Of a stretch of 64,000 bases of DNA, positions 53,983 to 61,949 are shown in pieces (the stretch's first letter is position 1; each line of letters begins with the position of its first letter). Under the pieces are notes generated by a model. The model saw nothing but the letters and a program-made list of their open reading frames with translations, was not told the DNA's origin and ran no database searches. Source of the DNA: Pseudomonas fluorescens (lineage in GTDB: Bacteria > Pseudomonadota > Gammaproteobacteria > Pseudomonadales > Pseudomonadaceae); contig NZ_CP078138.1 of assembly GCF_019212185.1 (NCBI RefSeq), positions 2,462,501-2,526,500 on the forward strand, written 5' to 3'. The position numbers were made by a program, and so were the translations under genes.

Positions 53983-55824
53983 ATGGCCTTCAGCGTCGAA
54001 CTGGAAGAATGGGTCGGCAGTGTCTGGCACCGTTTCATCACCCGCCGCGCCAGCGTGGATTTTCCCGAGGCGCGGGTCGAGTTACTCGATCAGCAACGCT
54101 CCCTGGCGTTGCTGTTTCGCGCCATGGGCGGGGCCGGCGGGATCGCCCTGGAAGCGGCCAGCGAGCGCGATCTGCTGCTGCGACGCAACCTGCTGCAGCA
54201 AATCGCCGGGACCTGCCGGCAAGTGCCGCTGGCCTGGTGTGATCCGGCGCATTTGCGCTTGCCACCGAGCCTGGCGGTGTTCCCCGAGGTTGCCCTCAAT
54301 CAGGAACTCTATCGCTGGCTGGCCTTGCTGGCGGCACAGGCCGGGCCGATGCAGCACTGGGGGCGCGACAACCAGCGCTGGACGTTGCAGCTGTTGCAGC
54401 GCTTTCCGGCCTTGCGCGGGCGCTATCAGCGGCTGGTCGAAGCGCACTTGTTGTTACGCCCCGATCCGGCGTCGTTAAAACCAAACGAAGCGGCGCTGGA
54501 GCGGGCGCTGTGTCAGGCGCTGCGCGAGCCCGGCAGTGTCGAGCATTTTCCCCGCAGCGAACGCTCCGCCTGGCCGCTGCCGCTGTGGCTGTACCCGGCG
54601 CAGCAGCTGGGCAGCCCGCAAGCGGCAGATCTGGGCGACGATTCAGAGGAGTCGTTGACCACCGCTCCCGGTGAACAAAAAGCCGGTCGCAAGCGCGCCA
54701 CGCGCATCGATGACGCCCGTCGCGATGGCGGGTTGCTGGTGGTGCGCCTGGAGAACCTGTTCAGCTGGACCGAACACGTCGACCTGGATCGTTGGGTCGA
54801 CGACGGTGAAGACCCGGACGCCGCGCGGGTCGCCGATGATCTCGATGAGCTGACCCTGTCTCGAACCCGGCTGCGCAAGGGCGGCGGTCTCAAATTGCAC
54901 CTCGACCTGCCGCCGGCGGACGTCGACGATGTGCCGCTGGGGCAGGGCATCAAGCTGCCGGAGTGGGACTACCGCAAGCAGCAATTGCAAGAGGACTTCG
55001 TCAACCTGCAAATGATGCTGCCCCGCGACTCGGAGGCGCAGCCGCTGCCGACACGGCTCAAGGCCTCGGCGCAGAAACTGCGGCGCCAGTTTGCCCATCT
55101 GCGCAACGACCGGCAGTGGTTGCGCCAGCAGCCCCAGGGCGCGGAGCTGGACTTGCAGGCCTGGCTGGATTTTCGCGTCCAGCGCGAGCAGGGCCAATGC
55201 GTCGAGCGTGGTTTGTTCATGGAGCGCCGGCAGACCCGCCGCGACCTGGCGTGCCTGTTGCTGGCGGACCTGTCGATGTCTACCGACGCTCACCTCAACG
55301 ACCAGCAGCGGGTGATCGAGGTGATCCGCGACAGCCTGCTGCTGTTCGGTGAAACCCTGGCGGGATTGGGTGATGACTTCGCGCTGTACGGATTCTCTTC
55401 ATTGCGTCGCCAGCAGGTGCGGATGCAGGAGCTGAAATCCTTCAGCCAGCGATACGACGATCACACCCGTGGCCGCATCCAAGGTCTCAAGCCCGGCTAC
55501 TACACGCGCATGGGCGCAGCTATCCGCCAGGCCACCCGCTTGCTGGTCAAGAGCAAGCGGCGCAGCAAGCTGTTGCTGTTGCTGACCGATGGCAAGCCCA
55601 ATGACCTGGATCTGTATGAGGGTCGCTACGGCGTCGAAGACACCCGCCAGGCGGTACTGGAAGCCCGGCGCCAGGGCCTGATCCCGTTCTGCATCACCAT
55701 CGACCGCGAAGCCGGCGCGTACCTGCCCTACATGTTCGGCGCCCAGGGCTACACCCTGATTCGCCAACCCGAGCAACTGCCGCTGCGCTTGCCGCAGGTG
55801 TATCGGCAGCTGATCCAGCCTTGA
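53983..55824 (+). CDS. norD: NorD, von Willebrand factor A protein for NO reductase activation
   Basis: A 613-residue cytoplasmic protein with a C-terminal VWA domain. The MIDAS motif is LLADLSMSTDAH (about residues 427-438), and later strands SKLLLLLTDGKPND and CITIDREAG complete the fold. It forms the activating complex with the NirQ/NorQ ATPase. AAGG precedes ATG 53983, 66 bases after norB. The denitrification operon breaks here: the next genes belong to a type VI module. Confidence 0.95.
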   Translation: MAFSVELEEWVGSVWHRFITRRASVDFPEARVELLDQQRSLALLFRAMGGAGGIALEAASERDLLLRRNLLQQIAGTCRQVPLAWCDPAHLRLPPSLAVFPEVALNQELYRWLALLAAQAGPMQHWGRDNQRWTLQLLQRFPALRGRYQRLVEAHLLLRPDPASLKPNEAALERALCQALREPGSVEHFPRSERSAWPLPLWLYPAQQLGSPQAADLGDDSEESLTTAPGEQKAGRKRATRIDDARRDGGLLVVRLENLFSWTEHVDLDRWVDDGEDPDAARVADDLDELTLSRTRLRKGGGLKLHLDLPPADVDDVPLGQGIKLPEWDYRKQQLQEDFVNLQMMLPRDSEAQPLPTRLKASAQKLRRQFAHLRNDRQWLRQQPQGAELDLQAWLDFRVQREQGQCVERGLFMERRQTRRDLACLLLADLSMSTDAHLNDQQRVIEVIRDSLLLFGETLAGLGDDFALYGFSSLRRQQVRMQELKSFSQRYDDHTRGRIQGLKPGYYTRMGAAIRQATRLLVKSKRRSKLLLLLTDGKPNDLDLYEGRYGVEDTRQAVLEARRQGLIPFCITIDREAGAYLPYMFGAQGYTLIRQPEQLPLRLPQVYRQLIQP

Positions 55825-56107
55825 AACGGGTGGCTGTTTCTGAAACTGCATCCGTCCCCGAACTTATTTGTGAGCCCGCTCGCGATAGGGCCGGCGCACG
55901 CAACGTCTGCATTGCCTGACCCCCCTCCCTCGACGCTGGAAAAAATCCTACAGCTCTTGCGTGCAAGCTATACAGCAACTTCCCACGCGCCAAAAGGAAT
56001 CATCTGATTCCATCCGTTATCGCCTTCGTGAAAGCTGTCCAGCGCTTGAACTAGGGTGGAGAAAACCTCCCCCGAGCACTCTGAAAAAGACCAGGGAGGT
56101 CTGCATC
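55825..56107. other. intergenic region with partial REP-like sequence
   Basis: This gap of 283 bases contains a REP-like GAGCCCGCTCGCGATAG (55871-55887) after norD and probably the promoter of the type VI module. No gene or FNR box was seen. Confidence 0.4.
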
Positions 56108-56278
56108 ATGCCCACTGTCCCAAGCTTGACCTCCGACCAATGGGGCCACGCTCGTCGTGTCGTCTTACTCAGCATGTTGTTGGCGATAGCGTTCGCGCAG
56201 AGCGCACGGGCCGCCAGCCTCGCTTACCCGATCAAGACCCTGTTGAAATTGCCGGAGGCTCACTTATGCCCGCAGTAA
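56108..56278 (+). pseudogene. internally deleted DUF3304 (Tli1-like) immunity gene
   Basis: A 56-residue frame starts at ATG 56108 after GGGAGG. It has a signal peptide RRVVLLSMLLAIAFAQSARA, very like that of the next DUF3304 gene (LVVLSALLAIIFPQSA). This is fused directly to the last 20 residues of the family, AYPIKTLLKLPEAHLCP against EYPIKTPLNLPEPQSCP. The whole central domain of about 115 residues, including GGGGGCCY and VHFLPCDELQVTTSCH, is missing. It looks like an in-frame internal deletion of an immunity gene, retained at the head of the module. Its stop overlaps the DUF4123 start, as its intact sister overlaps the effector start. Confidence 0.8.
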
Positions 56279-57057
56279 ATACCTGGATCGAGCGCCTGGA
56301 GTCGTCCTGTGCCGATGCGTCCATCACTTACCTTGACGTGATTATCGATCAGGCGGGCAGCCCCCGCCCGCTGCTGCCAAGTGTGCTTAGCGTCGAACCG
56401 GCATTGCCCTGGCGCTCGTTGTTCAGCGGCTTACCTGAGGAGGGCGCCGAGGACTTGGCACCGTTGCTGGTTCGTGTCGATCTGTCGCAACCCCTGCAGC
56501 GATTGTGGTTTGTCGGTCTGGTGCAATCGCTGAAAAGCCAGTCACAACTATTGGTGCTGGCCTCACTATGGCCGTTCGAGACGCTGGCCGCACACCTGGT
56601 TCGGTGTCTTGAGGCGCGCAATGGCGGGTGTTTGGGGCTGCTGCGCTATTACGACCCACGGTTGTTCCCCTTGCTGTTCAGTCATGTGCTTGAACCCGAG
56701 CAACAGCGGGACTTGCTGTCCCCTGCGGTGTTCTGGAGTTGGCTGGACCGCGATGGCTTGCCGGGACGATTGGTGGGTGCTGCGGATTCGCCGCCAGATC
56801 CTGAAGACTTCTCTCATATCGAATTGAGCGATAGCCAGTTGGAAACGCTGGGCTGTGCCAGCGATGCGACGTTGGCAATCAAAAGTTTGGCTGCAGCGAT
56901 CCCACCTCATTTGAGTGCGGAGCAGCGGTTTCAGGTGTGTTACGCGGCCATGCTCGATGCGACGCAGCGCGGATTGTTCCTCGATGCCGATCGGCAGGCG
57001 TACACGCTCAGCAAGGTGTACGAGGCCTGCGCCACTCATTCTGACAACAGGAGTTAA
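56266..57057 (+). CDS. DUF4123 type VI effector adaptor
   Basis: A 263-residue protein of the DUF4123 (Tap-1/TEC) family, whose members load effectors onto VgrG. The visible pattern is YLDVIIDQAGSPRPLLPSVL early, then APLLVRVDLSQP, WPFETLAAHLVRCLEA, and LRYYDPRLFPLLFSHVLEPEQ, the most conserved block. ATG 56266 has GGAGG nine bases upstream; the open frame extends upstream but in the frame of the neighbour's coding region. It is followed within five bases by the first intact DUF3304 gene. No vgrG is in the window. Confidence 0.85.
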   Translation: MPAVNTWIERLESSCADASITYLDVIIDQAGSPRPLLPSVLSVEPALPWRSLFSGLPEEGAEDLAPLLVRVDLSQPLQRLWFVGLVQSLKSQSQLLVLASLWPFETLAAHLVRCLEARNGGCLGLLRYYDPRLFPLLFSHVLEPEQQRDLLSPAVFWSWLDRDGLPGRLVGAADSPPDPEDFSHIELSDSQLETLGCASDATLAIKSLAAAIPPHLSAEQRFQVCYAAMLDATQRGLFLDADRQAYTLSKVYEACATHSDNRS

Positions 57058-57062
57058 TCAGC

Positions 57063-57584
57063 ATGTTCATACCTATACGTGGCGATGGGGGGCTCGTCGT
57101 GCTCAGCGCTCTTCTAGCGATAATATTCCCGCAGAGCGCGCCGGGTGGAACTCTCCAAGCCATCAATCACACCCATTGGGCGATAAATCGATTTGCCGTT
57201 GATGGCCAGTCGGGGCTGGACATCATCGGACCCTACCAGGGCGGTGGCGGTGGTTGTTGTTATGCGGCGCCTGCACGCTGGAAGCCGGGGATTACGGTGC
57301 GAGTTGAGTGGGAGACGGGGGCCGGTAGTTCAAGAGGATATCCCGGTCTTAGGGACTGGTCTCAGTATTTGGCCTGGGTGGAGAAAATAGAGGCGCAAAA
57401 GCGCAAGCACAGCAAGGTAGTAGCTGTTCCCGATTACACCAAGCAAAAAGTCTGCGGCCTCACCGTGCACTTTCTTCCCTGTGATGAGCTCCAGGTGACC
57501 ACCTCCTGCCATGCCTATGGCAGCCCCGAATACCCAATCAAGACACCGTTGAATTTGCCGGAGCCACAATCATGTCCGAAATAA
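57063..57584 (+). CDS. DUF3304 immunity protein (Tli1-like), copy 1
   Basis: A 173-residue exported protein: signal segment LVVLSALLAIIFPQSAPGG, then the DUF3304 domain with INHTHWAINRFAVDG, YQGGGGGCCYAAP, VCGLTVHFLPCDELQVTTSC and EYPIKTPLN. P. aeruginosa Tli1, the immunity partner of the Tle1 lipase, is a periplasmic DUF3304 protein. It precedes and overlaps the effector by 13 bases, as expected for coupled synthesis of antidote and toxin. GGAG precedes ATG 57063. Confidence 0.88.
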   Translation: MFIPIRGDGGLVVLSALLAIIFPQSAPGGTLQAINHTHWAINRFAVDGQSGLDIIGPYQGGGGGCCYAAPARWKPGITVRVEWETGAGSSRGYPGLRDWSQYLAWVEKIEAQKRKHSKVVAVPDYTKQKVCGLTVHFLPCDELQVTTSCHAYGSPEYPIKTPLNLPEPQSCPK

Positions 57585-59899
57585 ATCACGCCAGTATCTG
57601 TCATCCACCGCCATTTCCAGAGCAGGGGCGATTGCCTGAGAACGCGCACCAGGTTTATCTGAATCTCCGACGTCAGGATGAACAAGGGCGCGACTATCAT
57701 GATGCCCTCAGCGTTGCGGCGGGGCGCCGGGTGATGCCGCCGTGCTGCAAGACCCTGCACATCAGCCTGTTCTTTGATGGCACCGGCAACAACCTCAACC
57801 ACGATCTGTACCTGGCGAACCCTACCCATCCCACGAATATTGCCCGGCTGTTTCGCGCCAGTATCGGTACCGGTCATGCCGGTGGCACCGGGCATGTCGG
57901 CAGCACGGCCCGAGGTCTTCTCGACACTTCGGTGCTCGGCAATGCCGACTATTTCAAGTACTACATGCCCGGCGTCGGCACCCCGTTTGCGGAGGTCGGC
58001 GACCTGGATTACACCACCCTCGGGTTAGCCAGCGCCCGGTATGGCGAGGAACGGGTGAACTGGGGGCTGATGATGTTGATCGATGTCTTGCGTCGAGCCT
58101 TGGAGTTGCCGCGTCTGGATTTCGCGGCCCAGAGCCGAGCAGTCAAGGCCATGGGCACCTTGCCGGGAATGGAATCCGCGATGGGACGCGCCAATAGGTC
58201 CAACGAGTTTCGCCGGCAGCTCGATGCGCTCGAGAAGCCCTTGCGTATTGCGCTGTCTGACTACCATCCCGGCCGATCGAGACTGTTGGGCCTACGTCTG
58301 TATGTCTATGGTTTTTCCCGCGGCGCCGCGGCGGCCCGGGCCTTTGTCAATTGGCTCAACGGCCTGTTGTCGAGGACCGCGTCAACGCCGTCTTTGGCGT
58401 TGCGCGACCTGACGTTACCCGTCAGCGTCGAGTACCTGGGTTTGCTGGATACCGTGGCGTCGGTGGGGCTCGCCGATATATTTCCGGGGGCAACCGGCCA
58501 TATGAGCTGGGCCGATGGCAATCAACAGATTCCGGAACGTCTGGTCAAGCGTTGCCTGCATATCGTGGCCAGCCACGAGCAGCGTCTTTGTTTTCCGCTG
58601 GAGTCGATTCGGCAGGAGAGTGGTGGGTATCCGGCAAATTCCACGGAGGTAATTTATCCAGGGGTGCATTCGGATCAGGGCGGAGGGTATCCGCCGGGGG
58701 ATCAGGGGAAGGCATTTAGTCCAAATGCGCTTATGGGAGACAGCTTGCTCCTTTCGCAGATCGCGCTGAACGATATGTATGCTGACGCATTCGCTTATGG
58801 AGCGCCGCTTAAGGTTCCGGAGGAGGTTCTACCGAGTGATATACGTGGTGAGATTTGGCGTGCTATGGCGCCGGAGTTGGTGCGGGAGTTTAACGTTTCG
58901 CCTACTTTGGTGACCCGATTCAACGCCTGGCGCGAAGTAACTCTGGGCCTGCTCCCCGTATCTCAACCCCTATCCCCAGAACAAACAGAACTCTACCAAC
59001 CCCTGCCATCCACTACCTCCCTCGAAAAAGCCCTGCGCGAGCAGATGGCCTGGATCACTGCCTGGCGCATCGACCGCTACGCTTTCGCCAGTCTGAAGCA
59101 GACTCCTTTTTATGCGCAGGCGTCCGATACGGAGGCCGATCCAACCGATCGAAAAAACGCCGAAGCTGCCCGGAACGCAAGGCAGGCACTCATCGAAAAA
59201 AGCCGACGCGAACAACAGGTCAACGAACAGTTCAAGCGCACTGCGCCAATGCCGTTGGCCCCCGGCGTCAAGGACTTCGACGCCGACATGGCCCAGACGC
59301 AGTTGCGCGAAGCGGCCGAAGAATTCGGCATCGATTACCGAAACCCAAGCGTCATCACACCCTTTGTGGTTCGTCTGGCACGGCTGGCGATCATCCCGGC
59401 GCTGATTGCCAACCACGCGAGCCCTGAGGCCCGGGTCGAGCGCCAGTTGATGAGAAACGCCGGCAAGGAAAAAGTCAGCCTTTTATTCCCACCGCCGAAA
59501 CACGAGCGCAACCATGTCAGTGAAACCCTGCGTTTGAACGTCGATGAAAGCCGCAACGCCAAGGAACCAACCGGTTTGTTGCGGGCACTGTTCGACGATC
59601 AGGTCCACGACTCCCGCGCCTGGTTTCTTTACTCGCTGGGACGCGAACACGGGGGCAGCTACTTCGGCGAACGCATGGTGTTCTTCGGCGAGAGCAACCG
59701 CCGTGAGCTGGTACTGGTCCTGGAAAAGAATGGGCAGTTGCTGGCCGAGGACGCCGGTCGGCGCAGATTGGAAGCTGAGCGTGCTCAACAGCCGCCGTAC
59801 ATGGATGCCGAGCGTATGGCAGCCGTTATGAAAGCCATCGACGCACGGTGGGCAGCCTATGACGCGCAAGATGCAGGAGCCGTTGATGGAACGGTCTGA
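57572..59899 (+). CDS. type VI secretion phospholipase effector, DUF2235 (Tle1-like)
   Basis: A 775-residue protein with an N-terminal DUF2235 alpha/beta-hydrolase domain. It contains SLFFDGTGNN (about residues 65-74), the nucleophile elbow VYGFSRGAAAARAF with Ser249, and YLGLLDTVASVG; the conserved PGVHSDQGGGY holds the Asp/His region. A charged C-terminal part (about 480-775) with coiled-coil character probably anchors membranes or binds VgrG. Tle1 effectors are phospholipases delivered to the periplasm of rival bacteria. It has an immunity gene on each side and the DUF4123 adaptor upstream. GGAG precedes ATG 57572. Confidence 0.92.
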   Translation: MSEINHASICHPPPFPEQGRLPENAHQVYLNLRRQDEQGRDYHDALSVAAGRRVMPPCCKTLHISLFFDGTGNNLNHDLYLANPTHPTNIARLFRASIGTGHAGGTGHVGSTARGLLDTSVLGNADYFKYYMPGVGTPFAEVGDLDYTTLGLASARYGEERVNWGLMMLIDVLRRALELPRLDFAAQSRAVKAMGTLPGMESAMGRANRSNEFRRQLDALEKPLRIALSDYHPGRSRLLGLRLYVYGFSRGAAAARAFVNWLNGLLSRTASTPSLALRDLTLPVSVEYLGLLDTVASVGLADIFPGATGHMSWADGNQQIPERLVKRCLHIVASHEQRLCFPLESIRQESGGYPANSTEVIYPGVHSDQGGGYPPGDQGKAFSPNALMGDSLLLSQIALNDMYADAFAYGAPLKVPEEVLPSDIRGEIWRAMAPELVREFNVSPTLVTRFNAWREVTLGLLPVSQPLSPEQTELYQPLPSTTSLEKALREQMAWITAWRIDRYAFASLKQTPFYAQASDTEADPTDRKNAEAARNARQALIEKSRREQQVNEQFKRTAPMPLAPGVKDFDADMAQTQLREAAEEFGIDYRNPSVITPFVVRLARLAIIPALIANHASPEARVERQLMRNAGKEKVSLLFPPPKHERNHVSETLRLNVDESRNAKEPTGLLRALFDDQVHDSRAWFLYSLGREHGGSYFGERMVFFGESNRRELVLVLEKNGQLLAEDAGRRRLEAERAQQPPYMDAERMAAVMKAIDARWAAYDAQDAGAVDGTV

Positions 59900-60455
59900 T
59901 AGGGCTTGTCTGCGCATGACTCAAGCGAGCGAACCGCTGCTCAAGCACCCTCTGCGGACCTCAATGGCGGCCGGTACATGCGGACTGGTGGGAATGCTCC
60001 TGGTTCAAGGTGCCCTGGCCGGCTCTCTTGAAGCGATCAATCACACGCACTGGGCGATCAATCGTTTTAGCGTCGAGGGCCGCTCGGGAGTCGACATCAT
60101 TGGACCGTATCAAGGTGGGGGGGGAGGCTGTTGTTATGTCGCCCCGTGGCGCTGGAAACCGGGAATGACGGTGCAAGTTGAGTGGGAAACCGGCGTTGCT
60201 TATCCCGATGGTTTCCCTGGCTACGCAGATCGGGCGAAGTACTTAGCCTGGAGGGACGAAATGCGATCCTACAAACGCCAACACACCCAATCCGTCCCCA
60301 TCCCCGACTACACCGGCCAAAAAGTCTGCGGCCTCACCGTGCACTTCCTGCCCTGCGACGAACTCCAGGTCACCACCTCCTGCCATGCCTACGGCAGTCC
60401 CGAATACCCGATCAAGACGCCGCTGCATCTGCCACAGCCGCAGTCGTGTCCGTAA
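59886..60455 (+). CDS. DUF3304 immunity protein (Tli1-like), copy 2
   Basis: A 189-residue protein similar to copy 1 across the whole domain (INHTHWAINRFSVEGRSG, YQGGGGGCCYVAP, VCGLTVHFLPCDELQVTTSC). An N-terminal hydrophobic segment TCGLVGMLLVQGALAG suggests export. ATG 59886 has GCAGGAG six bases upstream and overlaps the effector stop by 14 bases; earlier ATGs (59859, 59871) lack such a site. Two intact immunity genes for one toxin suggest duplication for dosage or divergence against rival toxin variants. Confidence 0.88.
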   Translation: MERSDRACLRMTQASEPLLKHPLRTSMAAGTCGLVGMLLVQGALAGSLEAINHTHWAINRFSVEGRSGVDIIGPYQGGGGGCCYVAPWRWKPGMTVQVEWETGVAYPDGFPGYADRAKYLAWRDEMRSYKRQHTQSVPIPDYTGQKVCGLTVHFLPCDELQVTTSCHAYGSPEYPIKTPLHLPQPQSCP

Positions 60456-60519
60456 TACTCAGGCAGCTGCGGGTGATGCGGAAGTCTGTTGAGTCGGCTC
60501 CCACAGGGGGGGCAAGCGG

Positions 60520-60711
60520 CTAACGCGGCAACCAAAAAAACATCGCCACGCAAAACACACTCAGGCCAATACAAAACCATTGAAACCTGCGCAAACGCTG
60601 TTTTGCCGCGTGGGCTGCATGCAAGGGTAGGAGCATGCCGCAGTGGTGGCAGTCGCGGCTGCCGGCGGGGTTGGGGTGTTGGCAGTAGAGGCAGACGGGC
60701 AGGGTGTTCAC
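60520..60711 (-). CDS. small zinc-ribbon membrane protein (DnrP-like)
   Basis: A 63-residue protein starting at GTG 60711, which overlaps the dnr stop as GTGA. It has two CxxC pairs (CLYCQHPNPAGSRDCHHC), the layout of a zinc ribbon, followed by one membrane helix (FQWFCIGLSVFCVAMFFWL). A similarly named small protein occurs beside dnr in other pseudomonads, so DnrP is likely, but its function is unknown. It is translationally coupled to dnr. Confidence 0.75.
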   Translation of the reverse strand: MNTLPVCLYCQHPNPAGSRDCHHCGMLLPLHAAHAAKQRLRRFQWFCIGLSVFCVAMFFWLPR

Positions 60712-61391
60712 TCGAACTGTTCCAGGCGCAGGCGATCGAGGATGCTGATGTGCCGGCCATCCTGGGTAATGATCTGCTCGTCGATCAGGCGGCGAATGAT
60801 CCGCGAAAAAGTCTCCGGTTGGATCGACAGGTGCCCGGCAATCAACTGTTTGGCCATCGGCAGCTCGAAATGGCTGTCCACCGTTTGCTCGCGCACCAGT
60901 TGGGTCAACAGATAGCGCACTACCCGGTGAGTGGCGTTTTTCAGCGACAGGGTCTCGATCTCGTTGACCCGCTGATGCAGGCGCACACACAGCTTGCCCA
61001 GCAGCGCCAGGGTCAGCCGGCTATTGCTTTGCAGCAGGTGCAGGTAGGTGCTGTTGGAAAACCGGTAGAGCTGGGTCGGCCCCACGGCTTCGGCTGAGGC
61101 CACGTAGTTGGAGGTGTCCATCAGCATCATCGCTTCGGCGAAGGTTTGCCGGTCGCCGAGCACCTCGAACACCTTCTCCTGGCCATCGGGCGTCAACCGG
61201 TAAATCTTCACCGCGCCGGCAATCACGAAGTAAAACGAATCGGCCGGCTCACCCTGGCGAAACAGCGGTTCGCCCTTGTCGACGCTGAGCAACTGGCTGC
61301 TGCCCATCAGTTGGTCCATCTGCTCGTCGTTCAAGGGTTCGAACAGATGGTGGCTGCGCAGGATCTGGTGGTGGACGCGGTGAAGGACCAT
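60708..61391 (-). CDS. dnr: DNR, NO-responsive Crp/Fnr-family regulator
   Basis: A 227-residue regulator. The N-terminal cyclic-nucleotide-binding-like beta-barrel (GEPLFRQGEPADSFYFVIAG) lacks the Fe-S cysteines of FNR/ANR. The C-terminal helix-turn-helix is MAKQLIAGHLSIQPETFSRIIRRL. DNR senses NO through haem and activates nor, nir and nnrS promoters at TTGAT-N4-ATCAA sites. Five such sites occur in this window. The ATG 61391 lies after an AAGGAAG site. Confidence 0.94.
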   Translation of the reverse strand: MVLHRVHHQILRSHHLFEPLNDEQMDQLMGSSQLLSVDKGEPLFRQGEPADSFYFVIAGAVKIYRLTPDGQEKVFEVLGDRQTFAEAMMLMDTSNYVASAEAVGPTQLYRFSNSTYLHLLQSNSRLTLALLGKLCVRLHQRVNEIETLSLKNATHRVVRYLLTQLVREQTVDSHFELPMAKQLIAGHLSIQPETFSRIIRRLIDEQIITQDGRHISILDRLRLEQFE

Positions 61392-61421
61392 GGCAAGGCT
61401 TCCTTGAAAGTGAAATTCGGC

Positions 61422-61511
61422 TTAGACGAGACCCAGAGAAAGACCACTGGCCAGGGCGAGGACGGAACTCAACACGACGAACCAGGCCAGGGGGTGAATG
61501 ACTTTGCTCAT
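61422..61511 (-). CDS. 29-residue single-helix membrane microprotein
   Basis: A short frame from ATG 61511 to TAA 61422 encodes a 29-residue peptide starting MSKVIHPLAWFVV and continuing as one hydrophobic helix (LSSVLALASGLSLGL). GGAG lies six bases before the ATG, an excellent ribosome site. It is 30 bases upstream of dnr on the same strand and probably co-transcribed. Its size and layout recall CydX/CcoQ-type oxidase micro-subunits, but no homology can be claimed. Confidence 0.6.
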   Translation of the reverse strand: MSKVIHPLAWFVVLSSVLALASGLSLGLV

Positions 61512-61600
61512 GACGACTCCGGATAAGCGAAAAGGGGTTGGGATTACCCTGTTCAGCAAGACTCGGGCCAGCCGCAATCTGTCGCCTCGGCGCAATGCAA

Positions 61601-61700
61601 TGTAGGAGCGAGCCTGCTCGCGAAAAACCCGAGATCGCCGCGTTTATCCAGACAGAGCGCGTTATCGTTGACGTCCATCGCTAGCAAGCTAGCTCCTACA
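61601..61700. repeat. inverted pair of REP elements (REPIN)
   Basis: TGTAGGAGCGAGCCTGCTCG at the left end and the reverse-oriented AGCTAGCTCCTACA at the right end are two facing Pseudomonas REP units, each with an internal palindrome (GCGAGC-CT-GCTCGC; GCTAGC-TT-GCTAGC). Confidence 0.8.
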
Positions 61701-61848
61701 GGTCTATGGTGGATGCGGTAAAAATGACCCTGTGTAAATGGGTAAAATTAACTATTAAGGGTTGTTTTTACCCTGTCAGCGAATCGCTGCTCCCGATCAA
61801 ACCCCCGTCGCTGCAACGCCAAGCTCCTCAGGCATGACGCTTGCACTG

Positions 61849-61862
61849 TTGATCTGCAACAA
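61849..61862. promoter_or_regulatory. FNR/DNR box before nnrS
   Basis: TTGAT-CTGC-AACAA has one mismatch from consensus and is centred about 95 bases before the nnrS start. Confidence 0.65.
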
Positions 61863-61949
61863 CACCGTGCGATCACTACTCTCTGATGATCGAACGCGGA
61901 TGGACCCGCGCACTGCGTATAGGTGCCGGGCATGCAGAGGAGTAGCAAC

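Larger units (their letters stand above)
61512..61949. promoter_or_regulatory. dnr / nnrS divergent region with REPIN, inverted repeat and FNR box
   Basis: This 438-base gap holds an inverted REP pair (61601-61700), the inverted repeat GGGTAAAA (61740-61747) with TTTTACCC (61766-61773), and an FNR-type box before nnrS (61849-61862). No clear FNR box was found on the dnr side; TTGAC-GTCC-ATCGC near 61669 is too weak. Confidence 0.55.

Noticed and set aside
61669..61682. TTGAC-N4-ATCGC as an FNR box for dnr
   Set aside because: Right half matches at only three of five positions, it overlaps a REP unit, and it is about 280 bases from dnr.
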